From Anadara kagoshimensis (Eukaryota > Mollusca > Bivalvia > Arcoida > Arcidae), in the NCBI GenBank assembly GCA_021292105.1, contig CM037861.1:30675674-30739673 (forward strand): a stretch of 64,000 nucleotides of DNA. Direction: 5' to 3'. The notes under the pieces are model-generated. The model was not told the DNA's origin. It saw only the letters and a program-made list of their open reading frames with translations, and did not search any database. Positions 1 to 11,579 of the stretch are shown here, one piece after another. Made by a program: the position numbers and the translations under genes. Each line of letters begins with the position of its first letter. Position 1 is the stretch's first letter.

Positions 1-565
1 TTTTCAGCTTTCATGTTTAGGAATCTTTTGATTCTTTTCCAGAAATGACTCCATCTTTCAGCTCTGATGATTGTCCGAGTTTAACATCTACATGTGGTGG
101 ACAGTTTTCAGCTTTCAAGCTTAGGAATCTTTTGATTCTTTTCCAGAAATGACTTTACTTTTCAGCTCTGATGATTGTCCAAGTTTAATGTCAACATGTG
201 TGGACCGTATTCAGCTTTCATGTATAGGAACATTTTTATTCTTTTCCAGAAATGACTCTTCTTACCAGCTTTGATGATTTCCAAGTTTAACGTCTTCATG
301 TGGCTGACACTGTTTTCAGCTTTCATGTTAAGGAATATTTTGATTCTTTTCCAGAAACTTTTCAGCTCTGATGATTGTCCGAGTTAAACTTTTGTATGTG
401 GTCCACACTGTTTTCAGCTTTCATGTTTAGAAATGTATTGATTGTTTTCCAGAAATGACTCTACTTTTCAGCTTTGATGATTGTCTGTGTTTAACATCTT
501 CATGTGGTTGACGCTGTTTTCAACTTTCAGATTTAGGAATATTTTGATTGTTTTTCAGTAATGAC
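1..565. repeat. Decayed tandem repeat, about 104-bp unit
   Basis: About five and a half copies of a unit running from TTTTCAGCTTTCATGTTTAG through CAGAAATGACT and GATGATTGTC to CATGTGGTGGACAG. Copies differ by substitutions and a deletion in the fourth. The array may extend left of the window. Confidence 0.85.
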
Positions 566-784
566 TATAGATGTTTTGAAGTGCACATGTACTAACATAC
601 ATATGGTGGGCTGAACTAATGTTGTAGATTTCATTTGATATAAACATCTCATATATAGTTTGCACAAATTTAAAGTGAATATGTATTTAGTGGATTCAGT
701 AAAAATTCATGCTTTAAAAAGTACTATCATATACTAATGCATAATGCCATGCTAGATTGCTGTTACTTCAGTCTTGTCAGTAGC

Positions 785-1335
785 TTATTTATAATAGCAG
801 GAAAGTAGCCTATATAGTACTAACAAATACTATTGTGAATATTTATGTACAGTACTTTGGTAAATAATTTCTGTGATAAAAAAGCCAATGTTCAATTCCC
901 AGTGATGTCAGCCTCATGCCATGGTTTAGCTAGTTAGACAGGAGGTGCTTACCATTCCAGAGCACCCAGTCTCACTTCCATGGTGGAAGTTTATGATTGT
1001 AGCTTGTTTATAAAAGGAAAAGTAGCCTATATCTTACTAACGAATACTTTTTTGGATAATCAGTCATATACAGTACAGTGCCAGATATCTTTTTGTTTGG
1101 GAATTTCCCAATTAATTTCTATGTTAATAAGTCAGTGTTCAATTCCTTGTGATGTCAGCCTCATGTCATGGTGTAGCTAGCTAGACAGGAGGTGCTTACT
1201 CTTCCAGCACACCCAGTCTCACTTCCATGAAGGAAGTTTATGATTACACGAAACTTCATTTGGCAGTTTCAAAGTTTTTACTTTGGTTTCAAGATTGTAA
1301 TTCAGAAATGGATCATAAATTCATGATACTGTTTA
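785..1335 (+). repeat. Two tandem copies of a block containing the RP retroposon end
   Basis: A block of about 230 bp (AAAGTAGCCTATAT ... GATGTCAGCCTCATG ... GACAGGAGGTGCTTAC) occurs at about 785-990 and again at 1010-1245. Each contains the RP core GGAGGTGCTTAC..TTCCAG; the second continues to the RP 3' part (CAGTTTCAAAGTTTTTACTT, up to about 1335). Confidence 0.65.
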
Positions 1336-1769
1336 AAATGATTCAACAATTGGAAAATTCTGTAACAAGAAATGTTTTTCGGATGGAACTGTATATTGCC
1401 TACAGTCTGTATACATGATGTGCTCTCTTTAGATATAGTTTTTAATACTTAAATTTTGTTCTGTCAAGAAAATGTGAATCTCTGAATCCATTTTCATTAC
1501 TTTTGGAAAACTTTATTTTAGAAATATGAAAAAGTCTAAAAGTGAGAATTAATTTTTTGTAACATTGCTTGGCAATATTGATTGGAATTGATTGGCATTT
1601 GTCATTTTTGGCATGTTTGGCATGCAGATGCAGTTGCACAGTTGATGGCATGCACACTTGGGTCAGGGTTTTTATTCCTTGTGGTATCAACTCCATGACT
1701 TGAAAATAAGTTGTGACTGGTCTTTTGGCACAACATTCAAGCAGTCACAAATTGAAGTCAGCACCAGTT

Positions 1770-2210
1770 TGTGTCATGATAGCCTTGACATGGAAAAAAA
1801 ACCCCAAAAAACCCCATAAATTCAATGAATCAGTACTTGGTGGTGCCATGATCAGCTTGGCATGGAAAAGGAACCACCAAGTCAGTACTGACTTCATGAT
1901 AGCAATGGCATGGAAAAAAAACACTGAGTTAGAGACTCGGTACTTATAGTGGTGCCATGATCAACTTGGCATGGAAAAAGGAACCCAAGAGTCAGTGAGT
2001 CAGTACTGGCTGACATCACGATAGGAGTGGCATAGAAAAAGAAACACCGAGTTGATGACTTAGTACTCTGCGGTATCATGATAGCTTTGGCATGAAAAAG
2101 AACCATCCAGTCAGAGAGGCAGTACTTATTATGATAGAATTGGTATAGAAAAGAAACCACCAAGTGATTGAGTCAGTACTCTGTGGTGTCATGGTAGGCT
2201 TGGCATTAAT
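1770..2210. repeat. Decayed tandem repeat, about 70-bp unit
   Basis: Six to seven imperfect units with the core TGCCATGATCAGCTTGGCAT, GGAAAAAGGAACCACCA and AGTCAGTACT. It ends about 190 bp before terminal exon 1. Short frames across it on both strands follow the repeat and do not look like genes. Confidence 0.75.
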
Positions 2211-2397
2211 CTTTGAATATGGTAAGCCATATGGTCCAAGGGCCTATTGTATTGCAAAAGGACCCAACACAGTCCAAAAAATAAAAGACTGTTAGTATAT
2301 ATAGCATTCAACAAGATGTGTTTGTTTTCGAATGTTACTTTGAATTTGGCACCTATCAAAATGAGATGTTTATAAAGTGATATGACTTTTATTTCAG

Positions 2398-2530
2398 ACT
2401 CCTGTCAGAGTTTGCATTCCACTTGTCACCTGATCGGGAGTTACCAACTAAGAAGAGCCCAAACAATGACATTATAGACTCTATACCAGATATACTGATT
2501 ACTTATCATCTTTTCAGCTGGGAATTATAA
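2398..2530 (+). CDS. Alternative 3'-terminal coding exon 1 of an unrecognised gene
   Basis: The exon follows a pyrimidine-rich tract ending TTTATTTCAG. It carries one base completing a split codon, then 43 codons and a TAA. The peptide starts LLSEFAFHLSPDREL and ends YHLFSWEL. It is homologous to the exons at 3386 and 6127: shared LL..F.F.LS..D near the start and HLFSW(D/E)L at the end, same splice phase, same position of the stop. The chance of an acceptor, a frame, a length and a C-terminus agreeing three times is small, so I read it as a real or recently real exon. It is the most diverged of the three and lacks the VKHH stretch, so it may be decaying or specialised. Upstream exons are outside the window or not recognisable. 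I do not recognise the protein family; no signal peptide, membrane segment or catalytic motif is visible. Confidence 0.6.
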
Positions 2531-2569
2531 ATCTATGTTATATTTCAGGGATTTTTCGTATTTATACCC

Positions 2570-2845
2570 CCACCCTGCAAACTAGTTTGAGGGGTGTATA
2601 TAGGGATCACCATGTCTGTCTGTTTGTCTGTCCGTCAGTCCTTCAGTGTAAAATTGTGTCTCAGTCATATCTCATAATGGCTTTGGATGACTGTAATTAA
2701 ACTTCACATGAATAATCTTCATGGTCCAAAGGTGTGTCATGACCTTGAACAAAGGTCATTTTGAAAAGGTCAAGGTGGCAGGAAAACATTTAATGTTGGG
2801 GCGGCTGGTATTTGGCTCTCAAGAGACAGTTCTAGTTTTGTTTAT
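2570..2845 (+). repeat. Dispersed GGGATCACCATGTCTGTCTG-type repeat
   Basis: The repeat opens near ACTAGTTTGAGGGGTGTATA, has a CTGTCTGT/CCGTCAGT run, TGTCATGACCTTGAAC and AAGGTCAAGG, and ends GGCTCTCAAGAGACAGTTCTAGTT. A second copy is at 21040-21275, and the array at 14105-15360 is a relative with the same type of ending. Confidence 0.75.
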
Positions 2846-3385
2846 TTCTTTTATTTTTTGTAATGTTTACATATGTTATTAAGAGTTTTTTATGCAATTG
2901 GGTTTAAAGTGCTGGCACTTTAACCAGTTTAAAATTGTTGTACTGTGATGGGTTTCATCGGTGTACCAAGTGATACCACATTGTTTTGACTTTCAGTGCT
3001 TTCCAAGTTCCAAAAGTACATATAACTTATCATGAAAATAAATAGAAATATTCACTTTTCTATAAAATTTTCGATTGCCTTCAACTTCAAAACATTAATA
3101 TATAGCAAGAAATTATTATACAAAATAAAACCTAATTTACTGAACTAAAGTGAATTTTGGAATTTACTACTGGCAAAATCTTTCCTGATCGAAACTTCAA
3201 AAAAGAAAAAGTTTCTTAAGGTGAAAAGGGTAATTTCTGATCAAAATATTTCTATATCATGTGTAAGTTACACACAATTAAATATGATATCACAGTGTAC
3301 TAAGATGAACCCTGCTCACACAAATAAAAGTAATGATTTTCACAATTTTTTACCCAAAACATTTTTCATCATTTTCATTCCACAG
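2846..3385 (+). other. AT-rich intron between terminal exons 1 and 2
   Basis: No gene or repeat family recognised. AATAAA-like hexamers near 3037 and 3123 could serve polyadenylation after exon 1, but nothing singles one out. Confidence 0.4.
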
Positions 3386-3521
3386 ATTATTGGCACAATT
3401 TGCTTTCAATCTATCAGTTGATTGGGAAATACCTAAAAGAAAGATTCCAAAGAAGGACAGTTTAAAGGAAAGTGTCAGAGACATGTTAGTCAAGCATCAT
3501 TTATTTAGCTGGGATCTTTAA
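3386..3521 (+). CDS. Alternative 3'-terminal coding exon 2 of the same gene
   Basis: The acceptor is TTTTCATTCCACAG. The exon opens with one base of a split codon (phase 2 intron), then has 44 codons and TAA. The peptide starts [17 protein letters not shown] and ends [13 protein letters not shown]; the middle is lysine-rich. It matches the exon at 6127 at about 31 of 44 positions, with the ends conserved and the lysine-rich middle variable. That pattern fits coding sequence under constraint rather than a non-coding repeat. It lies 855 bp after exon 1 with no other exon seen between them, so mutually exclusive last exons are likelier than separate tandem genes. An ATG-initiated frame runs through the acceptor from 3333, but the homology starts exactly at the splice site, so that ATG is probably not used. 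Family unknown. Confidence 0.72.
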
Positions 3522-4540
3522 TGGCTTAATACAGCAATAGTGCCTTCACAGAAAATTTGAAATTTATGAACCTCAGAAAATCCAATATTTATAAGAAATC
3601 CAATTATAATATATTGTGTTTTTTTTAATATATGTTTTTGATTAAGTGTTCATGAAAGGCTAGTAGATGTTGCAATTTATGTTTAATTTTGTTGCTTGGA
3701 GATTTGTAGCCTGGTTATTTTGTTACCCTATGCTTCCATTGTTGTATGAATGTGTGCATTTGATTGGATGTTATATTGTTTGTTATGATTGGCTGTATGT
3801 AATGTGTGATATGATTGGATACCAATATTGTAACCCCTGTACTGATTGGATATATATTGTCTACATTGTCCTATGTCCTGATTGGATGTACCCATGTGAA
3901 ATCCCTTATTTGTGAAATCCCTAATTTGAATGTGATAATCTCTTTTTATAGTGATTATTGTTACTTTATTTTGAGTGTTAGAAGTTATTTATTTGTTTAT
4001 TTTGAGTTTTTTGTTTGATAATTGTTTTATTTTAAATTTTTGTTACAAAATTGTGTTCTTTGTTACTTACATTTTTGTATGAAATAATTAAAATTGAATC
4101 CAAAACAGCATTGTTTTCCAAATGGTTTTAAAGTTTGGAAATATTTTAAAGTTGTGTCACTTATAATTTTCTACATAGCAATATGTAAATGCAATATATT
4201 TAGAAATATAGAATACACTTGCAATATCTAGGTTCATTATTGTAAATGTATTAATTTTAGCATGTACAAAATTTCATGTGTGCAAATTTTAGTGCATACA
4301 AATTTGTGTGCAAGTAATTATTTGGGTAAATTCAGATGGACTTGAATTAGCTTAAATTTCGTAGATCGCTTTTTGCTTTACAATCATATTTAATTTGACA
4401 GTGGATATAAATTAATGCCACTGGATCATCTTGAAAATGCCTAAAATTAATGAATGTGGTAAAGTAATAAGTTTACAGTATTTTCAGTCATTATTTACCG
4501 GTATCTTTGTTCCTAAAAAATTACAAATACAGCATAAAAC
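3522..4540 (+). other. AT-rich 3' UTR or intron after terminal exon 2
   Basis: Low-complexity AT-rich DNA. Between about 3750 and 3900 the words TGATTGGAT and TGATTGGCTG recur loosely. No second coding exon was found. Confidence 0.4.
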
Positions 4541-4544
4541 GGTT

Positions 4545-4800
4545 AAATTAAAACAATTAAGCTTCTTTTAACCTTTCTCATTGGTTGTGAGCTGAAATCT
4601 TTAAATTGCACCTGTAGTATTGAACCCATATAGCACCAGAATACCTGTCCGAAATACCAAAATTACTGATACAGGTAAAAAGGGTAAAAATTCAAAAATT
4701 AAGCTTCCTTTAACCTCCTTAATGGTTGTGAGCTCTCAGTTCTTTAATTGGCACCAGTAGTATTTGAACCTATAAAGCTCAGTAGTACCCCTGTCTGCTA
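4545..4800. repeat. Two-copy tandem duplication, about 130 bp
   Basis: AATTAAGCTTCTTTTAACCT ... GGTTGTGAGCT ... CACCTGTAGTATTGAACC occurs twice in a row with moderate divergence. It sits in the intron between terminal exons 2 and 3. Confidence 0.7.
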
Positions 4801-5223
4801 AACAACAAATTATGCAAAAATGGCTGTGTTTCTCTTCTTTACTATGTAGAATATATAATTAAATGTTTTCTAAAAAAGTTGTTAGTCATTAGATTGAAGT
4901 AGATTTTTTCATTGATTTTTTTCACTTTTTTAATATTTTTGTATTTTACATAAATTTTGTTTTAGATTTATATATATATTTGTTTTACATTTTTTCTATC
5001 ATATATATTATTATTATATACCATGTCATGTTGTACTGATGCAGTGCACTAGTAAAATTGCTTATGGTGCAATATATTAAATGATCTTGGTTGGTAAATT
5101 TTTGTTAATATATTTTCAAATTTGATTTATGAATAATTATTTACCTTTGAATGTCAGAATTGTAATTTATAAACTAGTCTGTGTAAATAAAATTATAGTG
5201 ATAATAACTTGTCCAATCAAGTG
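4801..5223. other. AT-rich intronic DNA, nothing recognised
   Basis: AT-rich with short TATATATA runs near 4970-5020. No coding, RNA or repeat signature seen. Confidence 0.4.
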
Positions 5224-5225
5224 TC

Positions 5226-5694
5226 TGGCCTCAGTTTCAAAATCATTCCTTAACTAAGATTTTCCTTAACTTAACCACTATAGTAACTCCGTTGGTGGAC
5301 TGTTTGCTCTGTATATGGAAGATTTGGGTTCCAACCCCATCCAGGTCTGAGCAAGACTTGAAAATAGGCAGTGACTTCTTTCTGTACCTATAGTTGGTGA
5401 TGTCTCGATAAACATAGATTATTTTTGATTGGGACATAAAACACTATTCAGTCAATCAATCTTTGCAAAATAGAAATGGTTAATAATTTTCTTATTTTTC
5501 AAGATATTCAGGAATTTAAGGTCATTGTGATGACGGCATCAAGCTTATAACATGTGTTTTCTAGTTCTGTTGAAAAAAAACGTATTTTGAGTTCCATTAA
5601 AGATAACCAAAATTATCATCAGGATTACCAAAATTAGCATCATTTAAGTTAGGAAAAGCCTTAGTTAAGAAATGATTGTGAAACGGAGACCTGT
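5226..5694. mobile_element. MITE F copy 1, interrupted by an S1 SINE
   Basis: Inverted ends: the left reads CAGTTTCAAAATCATTCCTT then AACTAAGATTTTCCTTAACT; the right is its complement (AGTTAGGAAAAGCC, AGAAATGATTGTGAAAC). The second copy at 36238-36503 has the same palindrome without the SINE. Superfamily not determined. Confidence 0.75.
5274..5462 (+). mobile_element. S1 SINE, internally deleted, inside MITE F
   Basis: A decayed tRNA-like head (TAGTAACTCCGTTGGTGG ... GGGTTCCAACCCC) joins directly to the S1 tail (TAGTTGGTGATGTCTCGATA ... GGGACATAAAACACTATT). The central S1 domain is missing. Confidence 0.7.
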
Positions 5695-5696
5695 TC

Positions 5697-6045
5697 ACTT
5701 TGGCTTCTTAGCTCATAGAACCTTGCTGCTGAAAAGGCATTGTGTCTATAATTGCATTTGCATCCCAAAAAAAACTTCCTGTATTTAGAATTTGGAATTG
5801 AAAGAAACAGCTTTTATTTTTACAAAACCTTGTTTCTGAAAAGATTTTGAGTCCAGAAATGCATTTACATCAAAGAAATCTTTGTTTGAAAATACCAGTA
5901 TTCGAGATTGGATGAATCAGCTTCTTAGCTCATAGAAACTTGCTGCTGAAAAGATTTCAAGTTTAGAATAACATTTGCATCCCTGATCATGAGATACATG
6001 TTAGAAAGTTTTGTTTATTTGGGATTGAAAGAAACAGCTTACAAT
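5697..6045. repeat. Decayed tandem repeat, about 125-bp unit, three copies
   Basis: Units share CTTCTTAGCTCATAGAA, CTTGCTGCTGAAAAG and GATTGAAAGAAACAGCTT. It ends about 80 bp before the acceptor of terminal exon 3. Confidence 0.65.
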
Positions 6046-6126
6046 ATTGCAAATATTCTGATAATTATACAAGCTTTTGTCTTTTAATATATTAATATTT
6101 GTATACTAATGACTTTATCTTTGTAG

Positions 6127-6262
6127 ACTTCTGGCTCAGTATTCTTTTAATCTAAGCAAAGACTGGGAGATCCCAAAACAAACAGTTACATCCTACAAGC
6201 CCCTAAAGGAAGGGGTTAAAGACATGCTGGTCAAACATCATCTCTTCAGCTGGGACTTATAA
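6127..6262 (+). CDS. Alternative 3'-terminal coding exon 3 of the same gene
   Basis: The exon follows a TACTAATGAC branch-point-like motif and the acceptor TTTATCTTTGTAG. It carries one base of a split codon, 44 codons and a TAA. The peptide starts [17 protein letters not shown] and ends [14 protein letters not shown]. The start and the last 13 residues are the same as in exon 2; the middle ([12 protein letters not shown]) differs. All three exons enter in the same phase, so any one could be spliced to the same upstream donor and give the same protein with an exchanged 44-residue C-terminus. Some 2.6 kb separate it from exon 2, including a MITE F copy. The gene continues to the left of the window. 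Function unknown; the strictly kept ending suggests a binding or localisation role, which is inference. Confidence 0.7.
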
Positions 6263-6269
6263 AATAATC

Positions 6270-6785
6270 CTGTGATTTTGGTTCCACCAAATAACTTCTG
6301 CAAAGAGCTGCAGCAATTACAAAATATCAGAATATTTTTTTTGGCTCTAATCCTGTGATTTCTTTATTTGTGATCTCCGCAAAGAGCAGCGACAATTTAC
6401 TAAAAATCAGACTATTTTTTTGCCTCAAACCCTGTGGTTTCTTTATTTGCGATCTTTCAAAGAGCCGGGACAATTACTTAAAATCTAGTTTGTGTATTGG
6501 CACCAAAACATTCCCACAGAGGCATGGCAATGACTAAAATCATAATTCAATGTACATTTGTTGTGAATCTAATCATGATCATGTTTCCACCAAATGATTT
6601 CTGTGTTTCATGTTTCCTTTAAAAAACTTCTGCAAAGAGCTACGACAATGACTAAAATTCTGACTATTTGTTGTGGCTCTAATACAGTAATACTGTTATG
6701 TGTCAATGTGTTTTCACCAAAAATTTCGGCAACAAACTTGGACAATGACTAAAGATTCTGAGTATTTGATGCTGCTCTGTTTTCG
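6270..6785. repeat. Decayed tandem repeat, about 90-bp unit, downstream of terminal exon 3
   Basis: About six units with CTTCTGCAAAGAGCTGCGACAA-like cores (shared words GCAAAGAGC, GACAATGACTAAAAT, GGCTCTAATCC). It starts a few bases after the stop of exon 3, so it probably lies in its 3' UTR. Confidence 0.65.
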
Positions 6786-7970
6786 CCCTCCCTCTATCTG
6801 TTATAATGGTGTGTTCTCATATATTGTTGATTTTTTGTTAAGTTTAAAATGATATAGTATACTATAATTAAACATGTCTTTCTAGAATTTTTGTGAAAAC
6901 TTACAGTTCTAACATCATTTTACTAGAAACAATGATCTTTTCAGCTTTGTAATTCAGTGTTCAGCTATAATTGAATTTCATCAGGTGGCAATATCGTGTT
7001 TAACCCCCCACCCAAACCCCACATCCATGCCAGAATGGACATCCCAAGTTTTTAACATACATACTTTTGTATTAATGCCGACTGTTTAGGAATCTATACT
7101 AAAATCGTACAAATTAGACAACTATAAACATTTTTAGGCAAACCATCATCTTCAGGTGATCTTTTTTTTGCGGCCATCTTGAAAAATGACCGCCATATTG
7201 GATTTTCAATTCGCCAATTCGGTAGATTGGATCAGTAGCCTTACAGATCAATTGTGCCAAATTTGATTCTTGTGTCATCATTTGCATGATTTTTCTGTTA
7301 TCTGCTCCACTACAGGTAATAGTCTGTGTAAATACAAGCAAATCATATTCAGAATTAAATATTCATGAAAATTAAACTTCTGTATCTTGTTACACTAAGA
7401 ATTAACACGAAAATAAATTGAATGCAAACACTTTGGAAAGAGTTCCATTTGTGCCCTCTACTAAAACTTTAATTTTGACTGAAAAAGCCTTAAAATGACA
7501 GAATCAAGCCATTTTGAACATTTCTGTGAAAAATAATTTTTCATATATTTTACATAGAATTAAATGGGTGGGGATGGGGGATACATAATGGAAGTCCCAC
7601 CAAAAATTACTGACTTACAGTGTTGACTTCAACATGGACCAGGGAAGCGGCCATGACAGGTAGGCAGTGACCGATAAAATAATGTTTATTATAGTGATAT
7701 GTATATATTATTTATTAATCCAAATATTTGTAAAAAAAAAATCCAGATGTAATGAAATCCATTATATATTTAATATGCATTATATATTTTTGTTTTGTGT
7801 AGAAATATACTGGCCGTTATCCACTATTAGGTGAAATCCGGTTTTCCCAAAGTACGATATTTTTAGATGTGAAAAGTTAATGTCAGTATTCCTTTAATTA
7901 TTTTTTTTTCTGACCCTATTTTGCCCTAGAAGTGTAATTAGAAGCCATTTCATAGTTGTTAGGTAGTGCC
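6786..7970. other. AT-rich stretch, nothing recognised
   Basis: Contains a GGCCATCTTGAAAAATGACC / GCCATATTGGATTTTC segment near 7160-7205 that resembles a motif scattered in invertebrate genomes. No coding region, RNA gene or clear element ends were found. Confidence 0.35.
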
Positions 7971-7974
7971 TATT

Positions 7975-8170
7975 TATTTATGGTCACCTGAGCTATAGGC
8001 TCATGGTGATCTATTGTGATCATTCTTTGTCTGTCATCATGCATCGTGCATCTAGCCAATAGCTGTCATGCATTATTAACTTTTACACATTTTCAAATTC
8101 TCTAAAACCAGTGAGCCAATTAAAACCAAACTTTACAGTTATATTCCTTGGCCATATAATCCTTTTCAAG
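7975..8170 (+). repeat. Dispersed TCACCTGAGC-type repeat, copy 1
   Basis: Opens GGTCACCTGAGCTATAGGCTC with a short hairpin, then GTGATCTATTGTGAT and CTGTCATCATGCATCG. A second copy is at 9535-9700. Confidence 0.6.
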
Positions 8171-8184
8171 TTTACAAAATGGGT

Positions 8185-8590
8185 TGACATTGATCTTTAT
8201 TCAAGGTCAATTCTGTATTAATGTCAAGGTGATGATCTTTATTCAAGGTCAATTCTATATTAATGTCAAGGTGACATTGATCTTTATTCAAGGTCAATTC
8301 CATATTAATGTCAAGGTAACATTGATCTTTATTCAAGGTCAATTCCATATTAATGTCAAGATGACATTGATCTTTATTCAAGGTCAATTATGTATTAATG
8401 TCAAGGTGATGATCTTCATTCAAGGTCAATTCTGTATTAATGTCAAGTTGACATTGATCTTTATTCAAGGTCAATTCCATATTAATGTCAAGGTGACATT
8501 GATCTTTATTCAAGGTCAATTCTGTATTAATGTCAAGGTGACATTGATCTTTATTCAAGGTCAATTCCATATTAATGTCAAGGTGACTTT
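8185..8590. repeat. 45-bp minisatellite, about nine units
   Basis: Unit: ATTGATCTTTATTCAAGGTC, AATTCTGTATTAATGTCAAG, GTGAC. Two units lack 3 bp. Because the period is a multiple of three, 15-residue repeat frames are open on both strands (FIQGQFHINVKV on + and ELTLNKDQCHLDIN on -). I treat these as by-products of the array. Confidence 0.92.
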
Positions 8591-8599
8591 CTATATTAA

Positions 8600-9534
8600 A
8601 CTGTTCAACATCTTTGGGGCATCAAGTAACAACATCTTATAACCCTCTTGTTAATTGCTTAAAAACAATACAATCAAGATAAGGTAAAAATAGTAAATGG
8701 ACAATCTTGTCAAACACTTTATAATTTGAGTGGGATTTCAGACGACATTTATCTGATGTGCCGTAAACCATCAGAATTATTGTGCTTATGTCATAAATGT
8801 CGCCCAAAAATACTTTTTAATAGATTGTACAAGCTGTAAATAAATTTTTGTCATGATTGTGACAAAAAAAAAGTCATAAAAATTGTTTGTATCAGGGTGT
8901 CAAATTAATGTTTTTTTCTGACCAAAACAAACCAGAGTTTAATGCGAAAATAAATGAACTACGCAGTTTTTTTTATCAAAAAATAAGTTGCTACAGCAAC
9001 CTTTGTCTTGTTTACATGTGGGTGGTTGTTGAGAAGGAAACAAAACATGTATTATTTTGTAAATTCACTTCCAACACATGTAGTAGTAGATTTATCGGTA
9101 ACAAGATATGATTTTTCTACACATGATTACTTCTTATGGGGGCGTTGATGATGGGTTGAAAAACTTGTGTTATGTTATTATGAACACAAAATTGTGATGA
9201 TGGGTTTAAAAACTCATGTTATGTTACAATGAACAGAAAATTGTTATTTATATTTTCTGCCTCATTTAAATGTTTGACTGTTAAGAGTAATTGTTAAACA
9301 CAGTAGGAAGGTGACTTGACATTATCATGGAGCACTTTGGTCGACTTTTTAACAGTGCTGCTCATCTCCATAATCTGTAATCTATTGTCCAATTTTAATT
9401 TTAACATTTTCTGCTATTTCTGAAACATTTAAGGCTATGCTTATGAACTATATTAGTTTATTGTCTGGTGATTTGGAATTTTTGTTATAAAAAGATGAGG
9501 CATATATATTACCTCTTGAAAAAAATTGTCTAAA
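8600..9534. other. AT-rich stretch with a small 50-bp duplication
   Basis: GATGATGGGTT ... TTATGTTA ... GAACA is repeated twice at about 9148-9242. Otherwise nothing recognised. Confidence 0.4.
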
Positions 9535-9700
9535 TTTCACCTGAGCATATAGTGCTCAAGTGAGCTATTGTGATGCATATGTTGTGTATCAACATTTGCT
9601 TGTTTACACCATAGTTCTGAATTTTGTCCTAAATTTAATCTTTTTACATTTTCAGAATAAATTCTTAACTTTCAGACAAAATTCAAAATACAGATTAATT
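9535..9700 (+). repeat. Dispersed TCACCTGAGC-type repeat, copy 2
   Basis: TCACCTGAGCATATAGTGCT then CAAGTGAGCTATTGTGATGC; the first 27 bases fold into a hairpin. Related to 7975-8170. Confidence 0.55.
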
Positions 9701-11579
9701 AATTTTTTTTGTGTACCAAAAATTAAGAATGAATTGGGATATTTTCCAAAATATTCAGACAAAATTTAGATTTTTTGTTTCATGAGGGTATTGATAAGGG
9801 GCCCTATTCAACCCCTAAAAATGAATGACATCAAACTTAAAATTTAAACATGTTTTAAAAGAAGTGTACATTATTATAAAAAAGATATAATATGTTTTTA
9901 AAATCGTTATTTTAAATACCGAATATTGCCAAAATTTACCAAATATAAAGTATAGGGTCTCTGTTCTTGTCAGTATTTAGTCCACCATTTTAACATTTTA
10001 AAACCACAGGAATTAGAAAATAAATTTTTAAAAGAGTTAAAGGTTAAATCATTAAAATTAAGAGAAAAATGTAGTTCAGTTATAAGAAAATGTTATCAAT
10101 TAATAAAAACAAAATCAATTGAAGGAAGATAACAACAACAAAAATTTTTATCAGAAATTTTTAGCAATAAATCATAGAATTAATAAAATTATTGAAATTC
10201 TGTGGAAAATGTAGTTCAATCCAAAAAAACAAAAAACAAAAACAAAAGAAAAAATGCAATTTAAGGAAGATAAAAAAAATTCAGAAAATTCTAACCATGA
10301 AACATAGAATTAATTTTGATCATATTTTTTTTCATTATTTGGACATCACACCATGACCAGGATGACACAGCAAATTTTTTGGTCTCCCTTTTTCAAAAAA
10401 AAAAAAAAATGAGACAAACAGTCCAAAAAACAAGGACATAAATTGTTCAGTACTTACTAATCACATAGTAATGTCATTATCTAACATTGACGGAATTAAC
10501 AACTAGTGTTAAACATGATTGAGAATCGTCCCTTTCTTAAAATTTGTCAACCACACCCCGTGAAATCCTATACAAGAGTTTAAAATTTATATTTATTTTC
10601 TCATATATTTTGTCCTTTATTTTTTGACAGTTTCATTTTTAGCCTAATTTTTTGTTGGTTACACCCTGTTTATATAATACATAATGTTTTTTTTTTTTTT
10701 TTTCTTTTGAAATGATGGGTATCGGATATCTTCCTTTTTAAGTGCAATAGTACGACTGTATTATACTAGAAATCCCAGAGTTTTTTTTTCTATTTCTATA
10801 GAAATACTTGGTTACCATAAATTGAATAATTTTTATTTTTTTGATTTTTTTTACTCAGTTTATTTTAAGTCAAATATTTGAAATAAGATCCGAATTAAAT
10901 GGGAAGAATTAATATTTTTGGATCGTGCATTAAAGTACAAAAAAACCCTGACAATTTCAATAAAATATTTTGAATCTCATATGACTAATAGATTTAGGTT
11001 TGATATTTTTTCAACCATTTTGACATTGGTAATTTGAAATGCTGTTAAACGCCTATTGCTTGAACTAAATTCTCTTACCAAATTTTGACAGCAATATCAG
11101 GGATATATGGTTACAGCCCATTGAAACAACTTTTTTCTGAAGTTAATGAAGTGGCATTGCTATTATAGAGACTTTTCATTAAAATTTGTAAAGCTTTTTT
11201 ACATTGGACTTGAGTACACATGTACTAAGGTATGAATAACACTGGTATGACAATGGTGCAATATTGAAATTTAGGTTTAATATTTTACAATCAGTTTTTA
11301 TGACGCCGCCCATTTTTCTTCTTTAGGACACAAACTTTTATTTTTGCATAAAAATAAGTGTATGGCAATAGTTCACTAATGGGCATCATGTATTTATTTG
11401 TGGCCATATTATTATGTTTAATCCAAATGAAAGAGAAAGAAAAGGTTCTTAAAAATGAGCTTAGAAGAAGACTGAAATTTAAACAAACATAATTAATTAT
11501 TCTGATGAAACATGTTTTATTGAGTAAATCATATGTGTCATTTTTGACACAAATTTCAACTTCAAATTGATACATATAA
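9701..11579. other. Very AT-rich spacer
   Basis: Long A and T runs (about 10394-10408, 10687-10704) and no recognisable gene, RNA or complete element. Short open frames look random. Confidence 0.45.

Noticed and set aside
1227-1418. Small secreted protein frame (MKEVYDYTKLHLAVSKFLLW)
   Set aside because: It lies in the RP retroposon 3' part, whose other copies do not keep the frame.
3333-3521. ATG at 3333 as the true start of a 62-residue protein
   Set aside because: Homology with the two sister exons begins exactly at the splice acceptor at 3386; the upstream codons look intronic.
8184-8642. 152-codon open frame of FIQGQFHINVKV repeats as a gene
   Set aside because: It exactly follows a 45-bp minisatellite, and the opposite strand is equally open; no start context, splice signal or unique domain supports it.
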